Source: an archaeon
Lineage (GTDB): Archaea > Aenigmatarchaeota > Aenigmatarchaeia > QMZP01 > JAFGSV01
Direction of reading: 5' to 3'
NCBI GenBank assembly: GCA_028279705.1
Contig: JANQNF010000024.1
Location: 284,529-348,528, forward strand
Length of the DNA stretch: 64,000 nt
How positions within the stretch are numbered: position 1 is the first letter of the stretch; each line of letters starts with the position of its first letter. Position numbers and translations under genes: made by a program. The notes below the pieces were generated by a model, which was given only the letters and a program-made list of their open reading frames with translations, made no database searches and was not told where the DNA came from. This document shows, piece by piece, positions 16,014-24,077 of this stretch.

Positions 16014-16487
16014 TCACGCTATCACTGACGATATCCACGTTCCAATGTTGTGCGTCAGAAACACTATGAAAAGCATCAGTGCGATGTGTTCTGATATCGT
16101 CCATAGAGGATTCTTTTCGTCCCTCTTTGCTATGAAGAAGCTGAGTATTGTTATGAGAATGAGTCCCCATATGATACTTAACGATATCGCTTCCTGAAGC
16201 GGCAGTACAAGAACGGGGAGAATGAAAGTTGAAGAAACGATGAATTTAGCAAGGAACGTGGACAACGTGGATTCCCTTACCTCCTTTGAGTTCTTCTCCG
16301 AGGCCTCTTCTGAGATGTGCATGCCAAGCGAATCTGAAAGCGAATCAGCTATTGCTATTATCAGTATGCCGCTTATGATCACGGCAACAGAGCTCGTGCT
16401 CGCGTTCAGCCCCACCATTAGCGCCAGCGTCGTTATTATGGCAGTGGTCAGCCCGAAGCTGAAGCCCTTCTTGAAAGAAATCTTCAT
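16014..16487 (-). CDS. VIT1/CCC1-like metal transporter
   Basis: The 157-residue membrane protein has about five hydrophobic segments. It matches the VIT1/CCC1 family by GLTTAIITTLALMVGL in the first helix and IADSLSDSLGMHISEEAS at the end of the second, followed by a charged cytosolic loop. Family members export or store Fe2+ or Mn2+. It converges with the isc operon and lies close to the ferritin-like genes, which fits iron homeostasis. It is shorter than eukaryotic VIT1, as many archaeal members are. Confidence 0.75.
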   Translation of the reverse strand: MKISFKKGFSFGLTTAIITTLALMVGLNASTSSVAVIISGILIIAIADSLSDSLGMHISEEASEKNSKEVRESTLSTFLAKFIVSSTFILPVLVLPLQEAISLSIIWGLILITILSFFIAKRDEKNPLWTISEHIALMLFIVFLTHNIGTWISSVIA

Positions 16488-16520
16488 GAGTATATTCTTC
16501 TGGCGTTTGCTTAAATGGTT

Positions 16521-16748
16521 TTACCAGGAGCTGATGCAATGATTTATATTCTGAAAATCCAGCGTGTTACTAATCTTCTGGACGGATTTCTTGTCGGCTT
16601 TCAAATGATGACGGTCGAAGTATTTCCCGTCATTTTCTGAACCGTTGTAAGAGAAGCCCTCACCGTCGTATTCATTGAGCATTCGGGTGATGTACCCATA
16701 AGAGTCCCTCAATGAAAATATCACAATGTTTTTCATTCCTTCACTCAT
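16521..16748 (-). CDS. small orphan protein
   Basis: This 75-residue protein was not recognised. The N-terminus is strand-like (KNIVIFSLRD), the middle polar and rich in Asp, Asn and Gly, and the end helical. The ATG at 16748 follows a TTAAAA element about 25 nt away that overlaps the promoter of the divergent protease gene. It is AT-rich, like the other orphans. Confidence 0.45.
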   Translation of the reverse strand: MSEGMKNIVIFSLRDSYGYITRMLNEYDGEGFSYNGSENDGKYFDRHHLKADKKSVQKISNTLDFQNINHCISSW

Positions 16749-16790
16749 GAGATTATACTAAGTATGCAAAAACTTTTAAGATGATATGTC

Positions 16791-17183
16791 ATGACTAGAA
16801 TAGGTATGACTAAAGTATTCTTTTTCGGGAGTCACAGCGACGGTGATGACGCTGCATTCAAATTACTTTCAGAGATATCCGGAAGGGTCCAGGGAGAATT
16901 CGTGAAATGCGAATCCCCAATGGAACTGGAGATCCCAAGAGATGGAAACCTGGCAGTTGTCGACGTTGTCAAGGGTATAGAGGATGTCACATTATTCACG
17001 GACATTGACAAGTTCAGGAAAGTTAAAAGCGTCAGCGCCCACGACCTTGACCTTGGAACGTACCTCAAGGTCCTCGTCGAGACGGGTGAAGTGAAAAGCC
17101 TGAAGATAATAGGAATACCTCACGGGTCTGACGTAAGCGAAGTAAAAGGCAATTTCTTGGGCATGTTATCTTCCCAGGTTTAG
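16791..17183 (+). CDS. divergent hydrogenase maturation protease
   Basis: The 130-residue protein follows the HycI/HybD nickel-dependent endopeptidase plan. A degenerate N-terminal motif, FFGSHSDGDDAAF, stands where the family has GN-x4-DD/DE. It is followed by the Asp of VVDVVKGI, the His of SAHDLDL, and the closing strand LKIIGIPHGSD. The three nickel ligands (Asp, Asp, His) are therefore kept although the GN pair reads GS. These proteases clip the C-terminal tail of hydrogenase large subunits. A second, canonical copy is at 23615. It lies 0.5 kb from hydA, which needs such processing. Confidence 0.7.
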   Translation: MTRIGMTKVFFFGSHSDGDDAAFKLLSEISGRVQGEFVKCESPMELEIPRDGNLAVVDVVKGIEDVTLFTDIDKFRKVKSVSAHDLDLGTYLKVLVETGEVKSLKIIGIPHGSDVSEVKGNFLGMLSSQV

Positions 17184-17235
17184 TTCAAAACGAATTCGTT
17201 GAGGCCTTTTTAAAACTTTTCACGTAAAAGCTTTT

Positions 17236-17634
17236 ATGAACTATACGTCCCAGTATATGAAGTTCAGTCTTTATTTAAAAGAAGCTGGGAACGCAGCAAA
17301 TAAGGGAGATCTCTTATCGACTAAATACAACCTCTTGATGATGAGGAATTCTGTTCATGACTGTGGCGATATGGATCTTAAAGAAGATGCAGAGACTTTT
17401 GAAAACGATATTATGAAGGAGTGTCTCAATAATTTTTCTACAAAACTTATGGGAAATTCATTCAAGATCGGTGTTGGTTATCATGAAAACATTGAAGATC
17501 TTGACAGGGTTCCCGATATCGACTTTTTGGTAAGTTTAATGAATGGTAATGTTTGTGAATTAAAACCATACACCGAAGATCTCAAGTATATCGAAGCTGT
17601 ACATGAAATTATAGAGAATTGTCATATGAATTAA
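17236..17634 (+). CDS. orphan helical protein
   Basis: The 132-residue protein was not recognised. It is mostly predicted helix (YMKFSLYLKEAGNAANKG; YIEAVHEIIENCHMN) and includes three Cys. The ATG at 17236 is preceded by TTTTTAAAAC about 25 nt upstream, so it is a leaderless single-gene unit. It converges with hydA with an 8-bp gap. Composition is AT-rich. Confidence 0.5.
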   Translation: MNYTSQYMKFSLYLKEAGNAANKGDLLSTKYNLLMMRNSVHDCGDMDLKEDAETFENDIMKECLNNFSTKLMGNSFKIGVGYHENIEDLDRVPDIDFLVSLMNGNVCELKPYTEDLKYIEAVHEIIENCHMN

Positions 17635-17642
17635 ATAGTATT

Positions 17643-18932
17643 CTATCTTTTCAGTTTCAGTTCAAGGAAATGGGTAGAACATGAGAAGCACGGATCGTAT
17701 GCGCGTATCAGCATCTCAAGCTTGTGCTTTATGCCTTCATCTTTTCCGTTTATGAGACTTGGCATGATCTTCTTTATGTCGTATTCCATGTTCCTCACAT
17801 TCTGGCAGGTCGGTGTCATTATGTTCGCATAAGTGCACTTCCCTTCAGAATCGAACTTGTAGTGGTGGTAGAGCGTTCCCCTCGGTGCGTCGCACGCTGC
17901 AACACCCTCACCGGCTTTCAGCTTCAATTTCGGCCTTTCAGCTTTCATTCCCTTAACGGCGTACTTTTCGAGCGTCTCGATGCCCTTGTCGCAGAAATGT
18001 ACCATTTCAAGCGCCTGTGCGACGTTTATCATGAACGTCGAGAAGCTTGGGAATTTAAACGCATACTTGTGTATCAGTTCCCTGGCGGACCTTGACATAT
18101 ATTCTCCGCTTATGTTCAACCTGGCAAGTGCACCAGTCATGTAGGGCTTACCTCCGAATTTCGAGTATTTGGCCGTCGACCTGTATATGGTTTCCTCTTC
18201 AAGGCTCTTTATGTAATCCTTCACTTTGAAACCCTTACCGCCGAAGACACAGATGTCGCCGTCGTAAAGGTCATAGTCTTTCTTCTTAGCGACTGCGAGG
18301 TACTGGGTCTCGTTCTCGAATTCGGGATATGTGAACGAAGCAAATATGTCAACGACCTTCATCGAAAGCTTTTTCAGCTCTCGGAATTCCCCTATTATCC
18401 CGGAAATCTCTGCCTTCGAAGGCACCGAATTGAAGTGCCCGACCCTACAATTCACGGGGTGAAGCGGCCTTCCGCCGATCTTCTTCACAATCCCCGATGA
18501 AATCCTCTGGAGGTCTATTGCAAGTTTCATCACGTCCTTGTGCTTTCTTGCAATCTCCATGACATCACTGACGCCGAGGTAGTCGGCTGCCGCGAAGAAG
18601 AACAGGTGCGCGGTGTGGCTGTGTACGTTGCTTGCATGGAGAAGCAGCCTCCTCAGGTCGTGCGTCTGGGCTGAAACCTTTATTCCCAGCGCATTCTCTA
18701 CAGCCTTTATGGACGTCACCGTGTGGACAACCGAACATATGCCGCATATCCTCTGCGAGACGCTCGGTACCTCATCGTAACGCTTTCCCAGTATCATGTG
18801 CTCGAAGTACCTTGAAGGCTCATATACCGCTATTTCAGCCTTTTTGACACTATTCCCGTCCATTTCCACATCAAGCCTGGCGTGACCCTCGACCTTTGTC
18901 AGGCAGTCGATTTCATAGCTTTTGTGGCTCAT
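17643..18932 (-). CDS. hydA: [NiFe] hydrogenase large subunit (group 3b, sulfhydrogenase alpha)
   Basis: This 429-residue catalytic subunit holds the Ni-Fe centre. The L1 motif is RICGIC (Cys63, Cys66) and the L2 motif is DPCFSCSTH (Cys415, Cys418, His421). Eight residues follow His421 and should be cut off by a maturation protease. With HydB, HydG and HydD it forms the bidirectional cytosolic hydrogenase that couples H2 to NADP(H) and can reduce sulfur. Gene order hydB-G-D-A matches Pyrococcus sulfhydrogenase. It overlaps hydD by 4 bp. Confidence 0.95.
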   Translation of the reverse strand: MSHKSYEIDCLTKVEGHARLDVEMDGNSVKKAEIAVYEPSRYFEHMILGKRYDEVPSVSQRICGICSVVHTVTSIKAVENALGIKVSAQTHDLRRLLLHASNVHSHTAHLFFFAAADYLGVSDVMEIARKHKDVMKLAIDLQRISSGIVKKIGGRPLHPVNCRVGHFNSVPSKAEISGIIGEFRELKKLSMKVVDIFASFTYPEFENETQYLAVAKKKDYDLYDGDICVFGGKGFKVKDYIKSLEEETIYRSTAKYSKFGGKPYMTGALARLNISGEYMSRSARELIHKYAFKFPSFSTFMINVAQALEMVHFCDKGIETLEKYAVKGMKAERPKLKLKAGEGVAACDAPRGTLYHHYKFDSEGKCTYANIMTPTCQNVRNMEYDIKKIMPSLINGKDEGIKHKLEMLIRAYDPCFSCSTHFLELKLKR

Positions 18933-19675
18933 TTTTCCACCTTCTCTCCCGTATACTTACTGAACATGAACGCTATGTGCTTTTTGTCAATCCCGTGCCC
19001 CTCAAGCAGTTTCGCTTCTTCCGCCCAGTTCCCGTCGTCAAGCGGTCCCCTGCAGCCGTCGCACGCCGTCCTGCTCGCCGGGCACGGCGCATCGCATCCC
19101 GCGTTGGTCACCGGTCCCATGCACGGTACGCCGTCCTTGAACAGGCAGCGCGTCCCGTTCTTCTTACATTCAACGCAGACCGGATAATCGGGCTCCCGGG
19201 GCTTCTTCCCGAGCAGCATGTCCCTGACGACTTCGACGACCTCCCTCTCGCTTATTGGGCAGCCGAACATCTTGTAATCGACATGGATGTGCTTGTGAAC
19301 GGGATCGGCATGAGGATATGACTTGATCGCTATTTCCTTTCCGTAGACCATCTTATGATAAGCGTTGTGCTTCTTCTCGTCGGGGTTCCTCAGTGCGGGT
19401 ATGCCGCCAAGGCAGGCGCACGTCCCAAACGCTATGACGTACTTTGCCTTTTCCCTCACTTCCCGCACGAGCTCTGCGTTCTCGTGGTTCGATACTGCCC
19501 CGTCTATGAACGCGATGTCGTAGCAGTCTCCCTTGGGCTCCTCATTCAGCATCCAGAAGTCCGTGACATCGATGTTTTCCAGTACATGCGGAAGCTTCTC
19601 GTTTGCAAGCAGCAGCTGGAAGTAGCACCCCTTGCACGAAGTCATGCCGAAGAAGGCGACCTTTGGCTTCACCAT
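18929..19675 (-). CDS. hydD: [NiFe] hydrogenase small subunit (sulfhydrogenase delta)
   Basis: From the ATG at 19675 the protein has 248 residues; the longer frame to 19780 only shadows hydG. It carries the electron-relay Fe-S clusters. The proximal cluster uses TSCKGC, GTCACLGGIP and GCP. The C-terminal part is Cys-rich (PVCVECKKNGTRCLF, PCMGPVTNAGC, APCPASRTACDGC), enough for two more clusters. It pairs with HydA. It overlaps hydG by 7 bp and hydA by 4 bp. Confidence 0.94.
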   Translation of the reverse strand: MVKPKVAFFGMTSCKGCYFQLLLANEKLPHVLENIDVTDFWMLNEEPKGDCYDIAFIDGAVSNHENAELVREVREKAKYVIAFGTCACLGGIPALRNPDEKKHNAYHKMVYGKEIAIKSYPHADPVHKHIHVDYKMFGCPISEREVVEVVRDMLLGKKPREPDYPVCVECKKNGTRCLFKDGVPCMGPVTNAGCDAPCPASRTACDGCRGPLDDGNWAEEAKLLEGHGIDKKHIAFMFSKYTGEKVEK

Positions 19676-20502
19676 ACGTCCTCCTGCATCAGTCTCAGCT
19701 CGTAAAGCGTGAAAACGGGACCGTCCCTGCATACGTACTTGTCTCCTATGTTGCAGTGGCCGCATTTTCCTATGCCGCACTGCATCATCCGTTCCATCGA
19801 CAGGTGTATGTCGTCTGCGTCTATGCCAAGCGCCTGCATCTCATGCGAAACGAACTTCAGCATGACAGGCGGGCCGCATGAGAGTCCCACGGTCTGCTCA
19901 GGCTTTATCTTCAGTTTTTTCACCTGCTGCGTCACCATGCCAACGCACCCATCCCATGCAGTGCATCCTTTCTCCACGGTCTGTATTATCTCCACGCGGC
20001 CTGCGTCCGCCCACTTCTCCATTCTTTTCGAGTAAATGAGATCATCTACTTCCTTAACGCCGTATACGAGCCATATCCTGCCGTAATCCTCGCGGTTCTT
20101 TGTCATGTATTCCATGGCCGAAGCAAGTGGCGGGAATCCTATGCCGCCCGCGACTATCACCACGTTCTTCCCCTTTATTTCGCTGAGCGGGAAGCCCCTT
20201 CCGTACGGACCCCTCACGCCGATCGTGTCGCCCTTTACCAGGCCGAACATGGCACTTGTCACGTTGCCGACATTTCTCACGCTTATCTCAATGTACTTCT
20301 TATCGGGAGACGAGCACATGGAAAACGCTGCCTCGCCTACTCCCATGAGCGAGAACTGTGCCAGCTGCCCGGGAAGGAAGTCAAACTTCTTCCTGTCGCG
20401 TTCCCTTACAAACTCCAGCCTGAACGTCTTTATGCCGGGGGCCTCGTCTGTTATCTTCACGACCTTCGTTTCCATGGGCATGTACGTATCATTTCTTTCC
20501 AT
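19669..20502 (-). CDS. hydG: hydrogenase FAD/NAD(P)-binding subunit (sulfhydrogenase gamma)
   Basis: The 277-residue flavoprotein links the hydrogenase to NAD(P). It has an FAD barrel (FLPGQLAQFS; GVRGPYGRGFP), a nucleotide-binding fold (VVIVAGGIGFPPLASAMEYM), and a [2Fe-2S] site near the end (QCGIGKCGHCNIG, VCRDGPVF). It is the same fold as PyrK at 6732. The start at 20502 overlaps hydB by 14 bp; internal Met codons at 20481 and 20475 are alternatives. Confidence 0.93.
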   Translation of the reverse strand: MERNDTYMPMETKVVKITDEAPGIKTFRLEFVRERDRKKFDFLPGQLAQFSLMGVGEAAFSMCSSPDKKYIEISVRNVGNVTSAMFGLVKGDTIGVRGPYGRGFPLSEIKGKNVVIVAGGIGFPPLASAMEYMTKNREDYGRIWLVYGVKEVDDLIYSKRMEKWADAGRVEIIQTVEKGCTAWDGCVGMVTQQVKKLKIKPEQTVGLSCGPPVMLKFVSHEMQALGIDADDIHLSMERMMQCGIGKCGHCNIGDKYVCRDGPVFTLYELRLMQEDVW

Positions 20503-21505
20503 ATTTTTCCCTCACTTTTGCCACTTCTTCTGTTATGTCTATTTTTGCCATGCACTCAGTTATGCACCTTCCGCAGCCAACGCAGTGCTGCTTTCCGTCG
20601 TTTTCAAGACCATAAACGAGCTTGTGATAGAAGAACTGCTTTAGCCTTTCTGCCCTGTGCTGCCTGAAGACCACATTGCCGGCCACCCTGCTGAACCTTA
20701 GAAGCATGCAGTAGTCCATCTCCCTTTTAACCACGCCTTTTCTGAGGTCTGAAATATCCGGTTCGTGCTTGAGGCTGAAGCAAAAGCACGTCGGGCACGC
20801 CGCCGTGCAGGAAGCGCACGAAAGGCACCTTTCAGCCACGTCCTTCCATATCTTGCTGCTTGCGGCCTTCTTCATCACAGCGGGAAGTTCCAGCGTATCG
20901 ATAACCTTCTTGCATCCGACCTCCGCAGTTGCGGACATCTTTCCTGACTTTTTGAAAAAGCTTCTGGCGGCTTTCACAAGTTCCATACCTTTATCGCTTC
21001 CCACTTCAACGTGGTATTCCTTTCCGTTCTCTGTGAAAAGCAGGTCGAACCCTTCCCTGAGTTCGTCAGTCTCCATTGATTCACAGAAACAGTTCTCGCC
21101 AGCCTTGCTACACTCAAGCGCAATTATCAGCGTGTTGTCCCTTCTCTCTTTGTAGTGTCCTTCCACGTCACCGTGTCCCAGCATGGCCTTGTCGAGCACC
21201 ATGATCGCGTGCATGTCGCACGGCCTGATGCCGAATATGGCGCGTCTTGTATCATCGAAAACCTCGCATATACTCTTGTTTCCGTAACTGACCAGCGTCT
21301 CTCCATCCGGCATGAATATACCCTTTGCAGGAAACTCGGTGTTCACGTAGCCTGAAATGTCTACTTCCTGGCCCTTTTCCATCTTCAAGAAGTTGAACCC
21401 TTCACCGCTTTTCACTGGCACGAAAACCTCCATTTTCGAGGCGACTACATCTAAAAATCTCTGAAGGTCTTTCTTTCCAAGCTTATAGTATATGGAAGCT
21501 GACAT
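20489..21505 (-). CDS. hydB: hydrogenase Fe-S subunit (sulfhydrogenase beta)
   Basis: From the ATG at 21505 the protein has 338 residues (MSASIYYKLG); the frame is open to 21592. It has two 4Fe-4S motifs, CLSCASCTAACPTC in the middle and CVGCGRCITEC at the end. The N-terminal domain contains GIRPCDMHA and ECSKAGENCFCESM, as in sulfhydrogenase beta and anaerobic sulfite reductase A subunits. It carries electrons and may be the site of sulfur reduction. It is the first gene of the operon. Confidence 0.9.
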   Translation of the reverse strand: MSASIYYKLGKKDLQRFLDVVASKMEVFVPVKSGEGFNFLKMEKGQEVDISGYVNTEFPAKGIFMPDGETLVSYGNKSICEVFDDTRRAIFGIRPCDMHAIMVLDKAMLGHGDVEGHYKERRDNTLIIALECSKAGENCFCESMETDELREGFDLLFTENGKEYHVEVGSDKGMELVKAARSFFKKSGKMSATAEVGCKKVIDTLELPAVMKKAASSKIWKDVAERCLSCASCTAACPTCFCFSLKHEPDISDLRKGVVKREMDYCMLLRFSRVAGNVVFRQHRAERLKQFFYHKLVYGLENDGKQHCVGCGRCITECMAKIDITEEVAKVREKYGKK

Positions 21506-21597
21506 GAAACCCAATATAACTAGTGTGTATTTGGTCGTTATATTTGTTGCATGGCCAACTGTCACATTTTCCAGCTTAATACCAAGTGCCATTGAGG

Positions 21598-22116
21598 TTA
21601 GTGTTTAGTGTATGCCCACTTTCCGCATACTTCGTACGGAACATCTTCATTGAACACTAACTGACTATAATCGGCAAACTTGCAGACCTTTCCCAGTACA
21701 GGATCAATGGCCATATCACCTTCCACGTAAAGCACGTGCGCACCCCATGATTTTCCCGACGGCCTGAGCGGAACCGGTGACAGTTCTCTCTTGACAAAAT
21801 CTTTTCCGTAATGGTATTCATCACTATTGTAGAAATCCTCAAAACTTATTCTTTCAGCGTTTCTAATGTCAGAAACCGCTTGCATAGGAACTATATAAAG
21901 TTCACCGAAAATGATTAACTTGTGGTCTTCTACACGTCTTTTCTTCCTGATATAATTTGCCATAGTCCAGCAATCTTTCACGTTCCTGATTTTCAACTTT
22001 TTATAATTCCCGTCAGGTACCAATATCTCATGCCATTTCTTCAGCTTTTTATCTAAATTCATTAGGATAATTCTCTCGGATAATTTTTTAAACTGATCCA
22101 TTGGGGTTTTTCGCAT
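21598..22116 (-). CDS. orphan basic protein
   Basis: The 172-residue protein was not recognised. It starts MRKTPMDQFKKLSER, is rich in Lys in the first half (DKKLKKWHEI; YIRKKRRVEDHKL), and is followed by a mixed alpha/beta part. The start is supported by TTATATAAAAA about 24 nt upstream. It lies between hypA and hydB but its AT-rich composition sets it apart from the hydrogenase genes. Confidence 0.5.
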   Translation of the reverse strand: MRKTPMDQFKKLSERIILMNLDKKLKKWHEILVPDGNYKKLKIRNVKDCWTMANYIRKKRRVEDHKLIIFGELYIVPMQAVSDIRNAERISFEDFYNSDEYHYGKDFVKRELSPVPLRPSGKSWGAHVLYVEGDMAIDPVLGKVCKFADYSQLVFNEDVPYEVCGKWAYTKH

Positions 22117-22134
22117 GGCGGGTTATGTACATGA

Positions 22135-22145
22135 TTTTTATATAA
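22135..22145 (-). promoter_or_regulatory. TATA box of the 22116 orphan
   Basis: On the minus strand TTATATAAAAA is centred 24 nt upstream of the ATG at 22116. On the plus strand it lies 33-43 nt before the hypA GTG and could contribute there only with a short leader. Confidence 0.5.
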
Positions 22146-22177
22146 CCTGCTCCTATGCATTATTTGTGTGATTTTCC

Positions 22178-22558
22178 GTGCATGACATGTCAGTTGCCCA
22201 GGCTGTAAGCGAGGGCATAATAGAGAAGCTCAAGGGAAAGAGGCCGAAGAAGATAGACATAAAGATGGAAGTCGGCAAGCTGCGATTCCATAATACAGAC
22301 CAGGTGGAGTTCTGGCTAAACGAGATACTGCGAAAGGAGTTTGGTGATCAGCTCTCAGTAAAAGCGGACATCAAGGTTATAGAGCCAACCATAAAGTGTT
22401 CATGTGGCTACAATGGCAGCGTGGAGGACGTGCACACGGACGAGGAAGGATCGCATCACGGAATCTACGAGATGAAGTGCCCAAAGTGCGGCTCTGACGA
22501 ATACGAGCTTGCAAGCGGAAACGAATGCAACATAATATCGGTCAACGTGACGGAATAG
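22178..22558 (+). CDS. hypA: hydrogenase nickel incorporation protein HypA
   Basis: The 126-residue protein delivers nickel to hydrogenase large subunits together with HypB. It starts with M-H-D-M-S; the N-terminal Met-His is the nickel site, so the GTG at 22178 is the right start because His2 must follow at once. The zinc site is CSCGYNG and CPKCGS. The loop between them (EDVHTDEEGSHHGIYE) is longer and more His/acid-rich than usual, similar to the inserted HypA form of Thermococcales. No other hyp gene is in the window. Confidence 0.94.
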   Translation: MHDMSVAQAVSEGIIEKLKGKRPKKIDIKMEVGKLRFHNTDQVEFWLNEILRKEFGDQLSVKADIKVIEPTIKCSCGYNGSVEDVHTDEEGSHHGIYEMKCPKCGSDEYELASGNECNIISVNVTE

Positions 22559-22577
22559 TCATTATTTAACATTTTGA

Positions 22578-23033
22578 CTAAATATCCTTCAGTTTATTGA
22601 TAACATAATTCCTGTCAACAATTCTGACGCTAAAATTCTCAGATTTTTCGCCATTAATTGCTATTCTGTAAATTTCATTTGCCCAATTCCCGCCTTCAAG
22701 GGCGGACTTTTCAACTATTGCCTGGTATGGACCTTCAGCAGTTTTGTTTGCGGTTGCGATATGCATAAGTGAGCCGTCACTTGCCAATTCAGCCCTGTAA
22801 ACAAATGACCCGGTCTCACCTCCTATTTCCATGGAATCTGATGTCAGATATGTAATGTTTCCTCGGTCTGTTATTTCAAGATAATGTTCGAATACAACGT
22901 GTTCCGTTTTCTTGGTCCCTCCAAGCTGATCCCTATGTCTTTTATGCCACTTGTTTAGCGCACCGCCTATACTTTCTGTGTCATATAAACCTTTTCTAAT
23001 AATGTTTGAGTGGAAGTTGGCAATTCCTTTCAT
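22578..23033 (-). CDS. orphan protein, body of a probably frame-broken gene
   Basis: The 151-residue frame starts MKGIANFHSN and was not recognised; the second half is strand-rich (NFSVRIVDRNYVINKL). A TATA box at 23157-23164 points to an ATG at 23137, in another frame. That frame encodes 35 residues and stops inside the ATGA at 23033, right after a run of seven A. One more A there would fuse both frames into a 187-residue protein of 22578-23137. So either the two are coupled genes, or the frame is broken. Confidence 0.5.
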   Translation of the reverse strand: MKGIANFHSNIIRKGLYDTESIGGALNKWHKRHRDQLGGTKKTEHVVFEHYLEITDRGNITYLTSDSMEIGGETGSFVYRAELASDGSLMHIATANKTAEGPYQAIVEKSALEGGNWANEIYRIAINGEKSENFSVRIVDRNYVINKLKDI

Positions 23034-23137
23034 TTTTTTGCAAATTCTGGATCATCAATACCATTCGGAATCATATCATTTGTATCAAATCCTGCATTTT
23101 TGTCTGCAGTGGAAACTTCACTCCTTCCTCCTACCAT
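23030..23137 (-). CDS. 35-residue upstream frame (N-terminal part of the broken gene?)
   Basis: This short frame begins at an ATG about 24 nt from the TATA box and ends ...DDPEFAKK before a TGA that overlaps the next ATG. The A AAA AAA run at 23033-23039 is a classical slippery heptamer. A -1 shift there would continue directly into the downstream frame. It could also be a leader peptide or an artefact of a missing A. Confidence 0.4.
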   Translation of the reverse strand: MVGGRSEVSTADKNAGFDTNDMIPNGIDDPEFAKK

Positions 23138-23177
23138 AGCATGTATTTGGAAGTAAAATTTATAAGATGGAGTAGAG

Positions 23178-23534
23178 TCATACTGCAATTCCGAGCTCTT
23201 TTTTGACATAATTCAAGCCAACGAATTCACATGGAAGCTTTCCACATATTCCCGACCTGTATAATTCTTGAATTTCACCTTCTACCATGTAAAGTTCCCC
23301 GCTACCGTTGTAGTCCTTGTTGAGATGAGTCCTGTTGACAAGTTTTCCATTCTCGTTTTCTGGTACATATATGTAGAAATTTGGGCTTCCTTTGTTGTTT
23401 ATGAAATTTGCTGAAAAGAAATGTACTTCGCCGTTTTTATCTGTTACTTTTATGTAATCTTTCATGGACGTGTATTTACTTTTATCGAACCAGTCTACAT
23501 CCGTATAGTATTCGTATTCGCCATTTTCTGACAT
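23178..23534 (-). CDS. orphan protein, beta-rich
   Basis: From the ATG at 23534 the protein has 118 residues; the frame is open to 23582, but a TTTAAAAAAC element 25-33 nt upstream of 23534 favours the shorter form. It is rich in Tyr, Asn and Asp with alternating strands (YIKVTDKNGEVHFFSANF; PNFYIYVPENENG). A C-x4-C pair (SGICGKLPCEF) is near the end. It was not recognised. It precedes the broken orphan on the same strand but has its own promoter. Confidence 0.5.
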   Translation of the reverse strand: MSENGEYEYYTDVDWFDKSKYTSMKDYIKVTDKNGEVHFFSANFINNKGSPNFYIYVPENENGKLVNRTHLNKDYNGSGELYMVEGEIQELYRSGICGKLPCEFVGLNYVKKELGIAV

Positions 23535-23614
23535 AGTTAAAGTACTATACAAAGCAAAGTTTTTTAAAGAAAATTCATGCAATTTTTGTATATGGTGTGG
23601 GAGTAAATACTAAT

Positions 23615-24058
23615 ATGGTAAAAAACGTCCTCATGGGCATAGGCAACGAGATGAAGGGCGACGACGGCATAGGAAACTTCATAGCTAGAAAGTTCAGCGC
23701 ACCCAGGTGGGAGAGCATACCGTGTGAGACTGTTCCCGAAAACTTCACTTCTGTTATAAAGAAAGAGAAGCCGGAGCTTTTAGTCATAGTTGACGCGACC
23801 GAGATGGGACTCGATCCCGGTGAGATCAAGAGGATACCAAAAGAAAAGCTCAATTCCGAGATGGTTGGCACGCACGGGATGCCGCTCAAGCATATGGTTT
23901 CCTATCTGGAGGAAAGTGCAGGAAAAGTGATTTTCATAGGTATCCAGCCTGGTGACATGGTCATTGGAAACGAGATGAGCGACGCTGTCGCGAAAGCTGG
24001 AAAAATTGTAATGAAAATTCTTCAGAATGGAAAAATCAGAGAGATCGAAAGCTTGTGA
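23615..24058 (+). CDS. hycI: hydrogenase maturation protease
   Basis: The 147-residue protein is a canonical HycI/HybD-type endopeptidase. It has GIGNEMKGDDGIG (first nickel Asp), VDATEMG (second Asp), GTHGMPL (His) and the closing IFIGIQPGD strand. It removes the C-terminal tail of a hydrogenase large subunit after nickel insertion. The GIQPGD ending resembles group 4 proteases, so MbhL, which has a 32-residue tail after its last motif, is a likely substrate; HydA is the alternative. The start at 23615 is set by a TATA-like TTTTTGTATATG about 25 nt upstream. Confidence 0.92.
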   Translation: MVKNVLMGIGNEMKGDDGIGNFIARKFSAPRWESIPCETVPENFTSVIKKEKPELLVIVDATEMGLDPGEIKRIPKEKLNSEMVGTHGMPLKHMVSYLEESAGKVIFIGIQPGDMVIGNEMSDAVAKAGKIVMKILQNGKIREIESL

Positions 24059-24077
24059 TGTCCACCAAAGGTAGCGA

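Noticed and set aside
18565..18747. Antisense small ORFs within hydA and hydD
   Set aside because: They lie opposite conserved hydrogenase sequence, and no promoter or ribosome site supports them.
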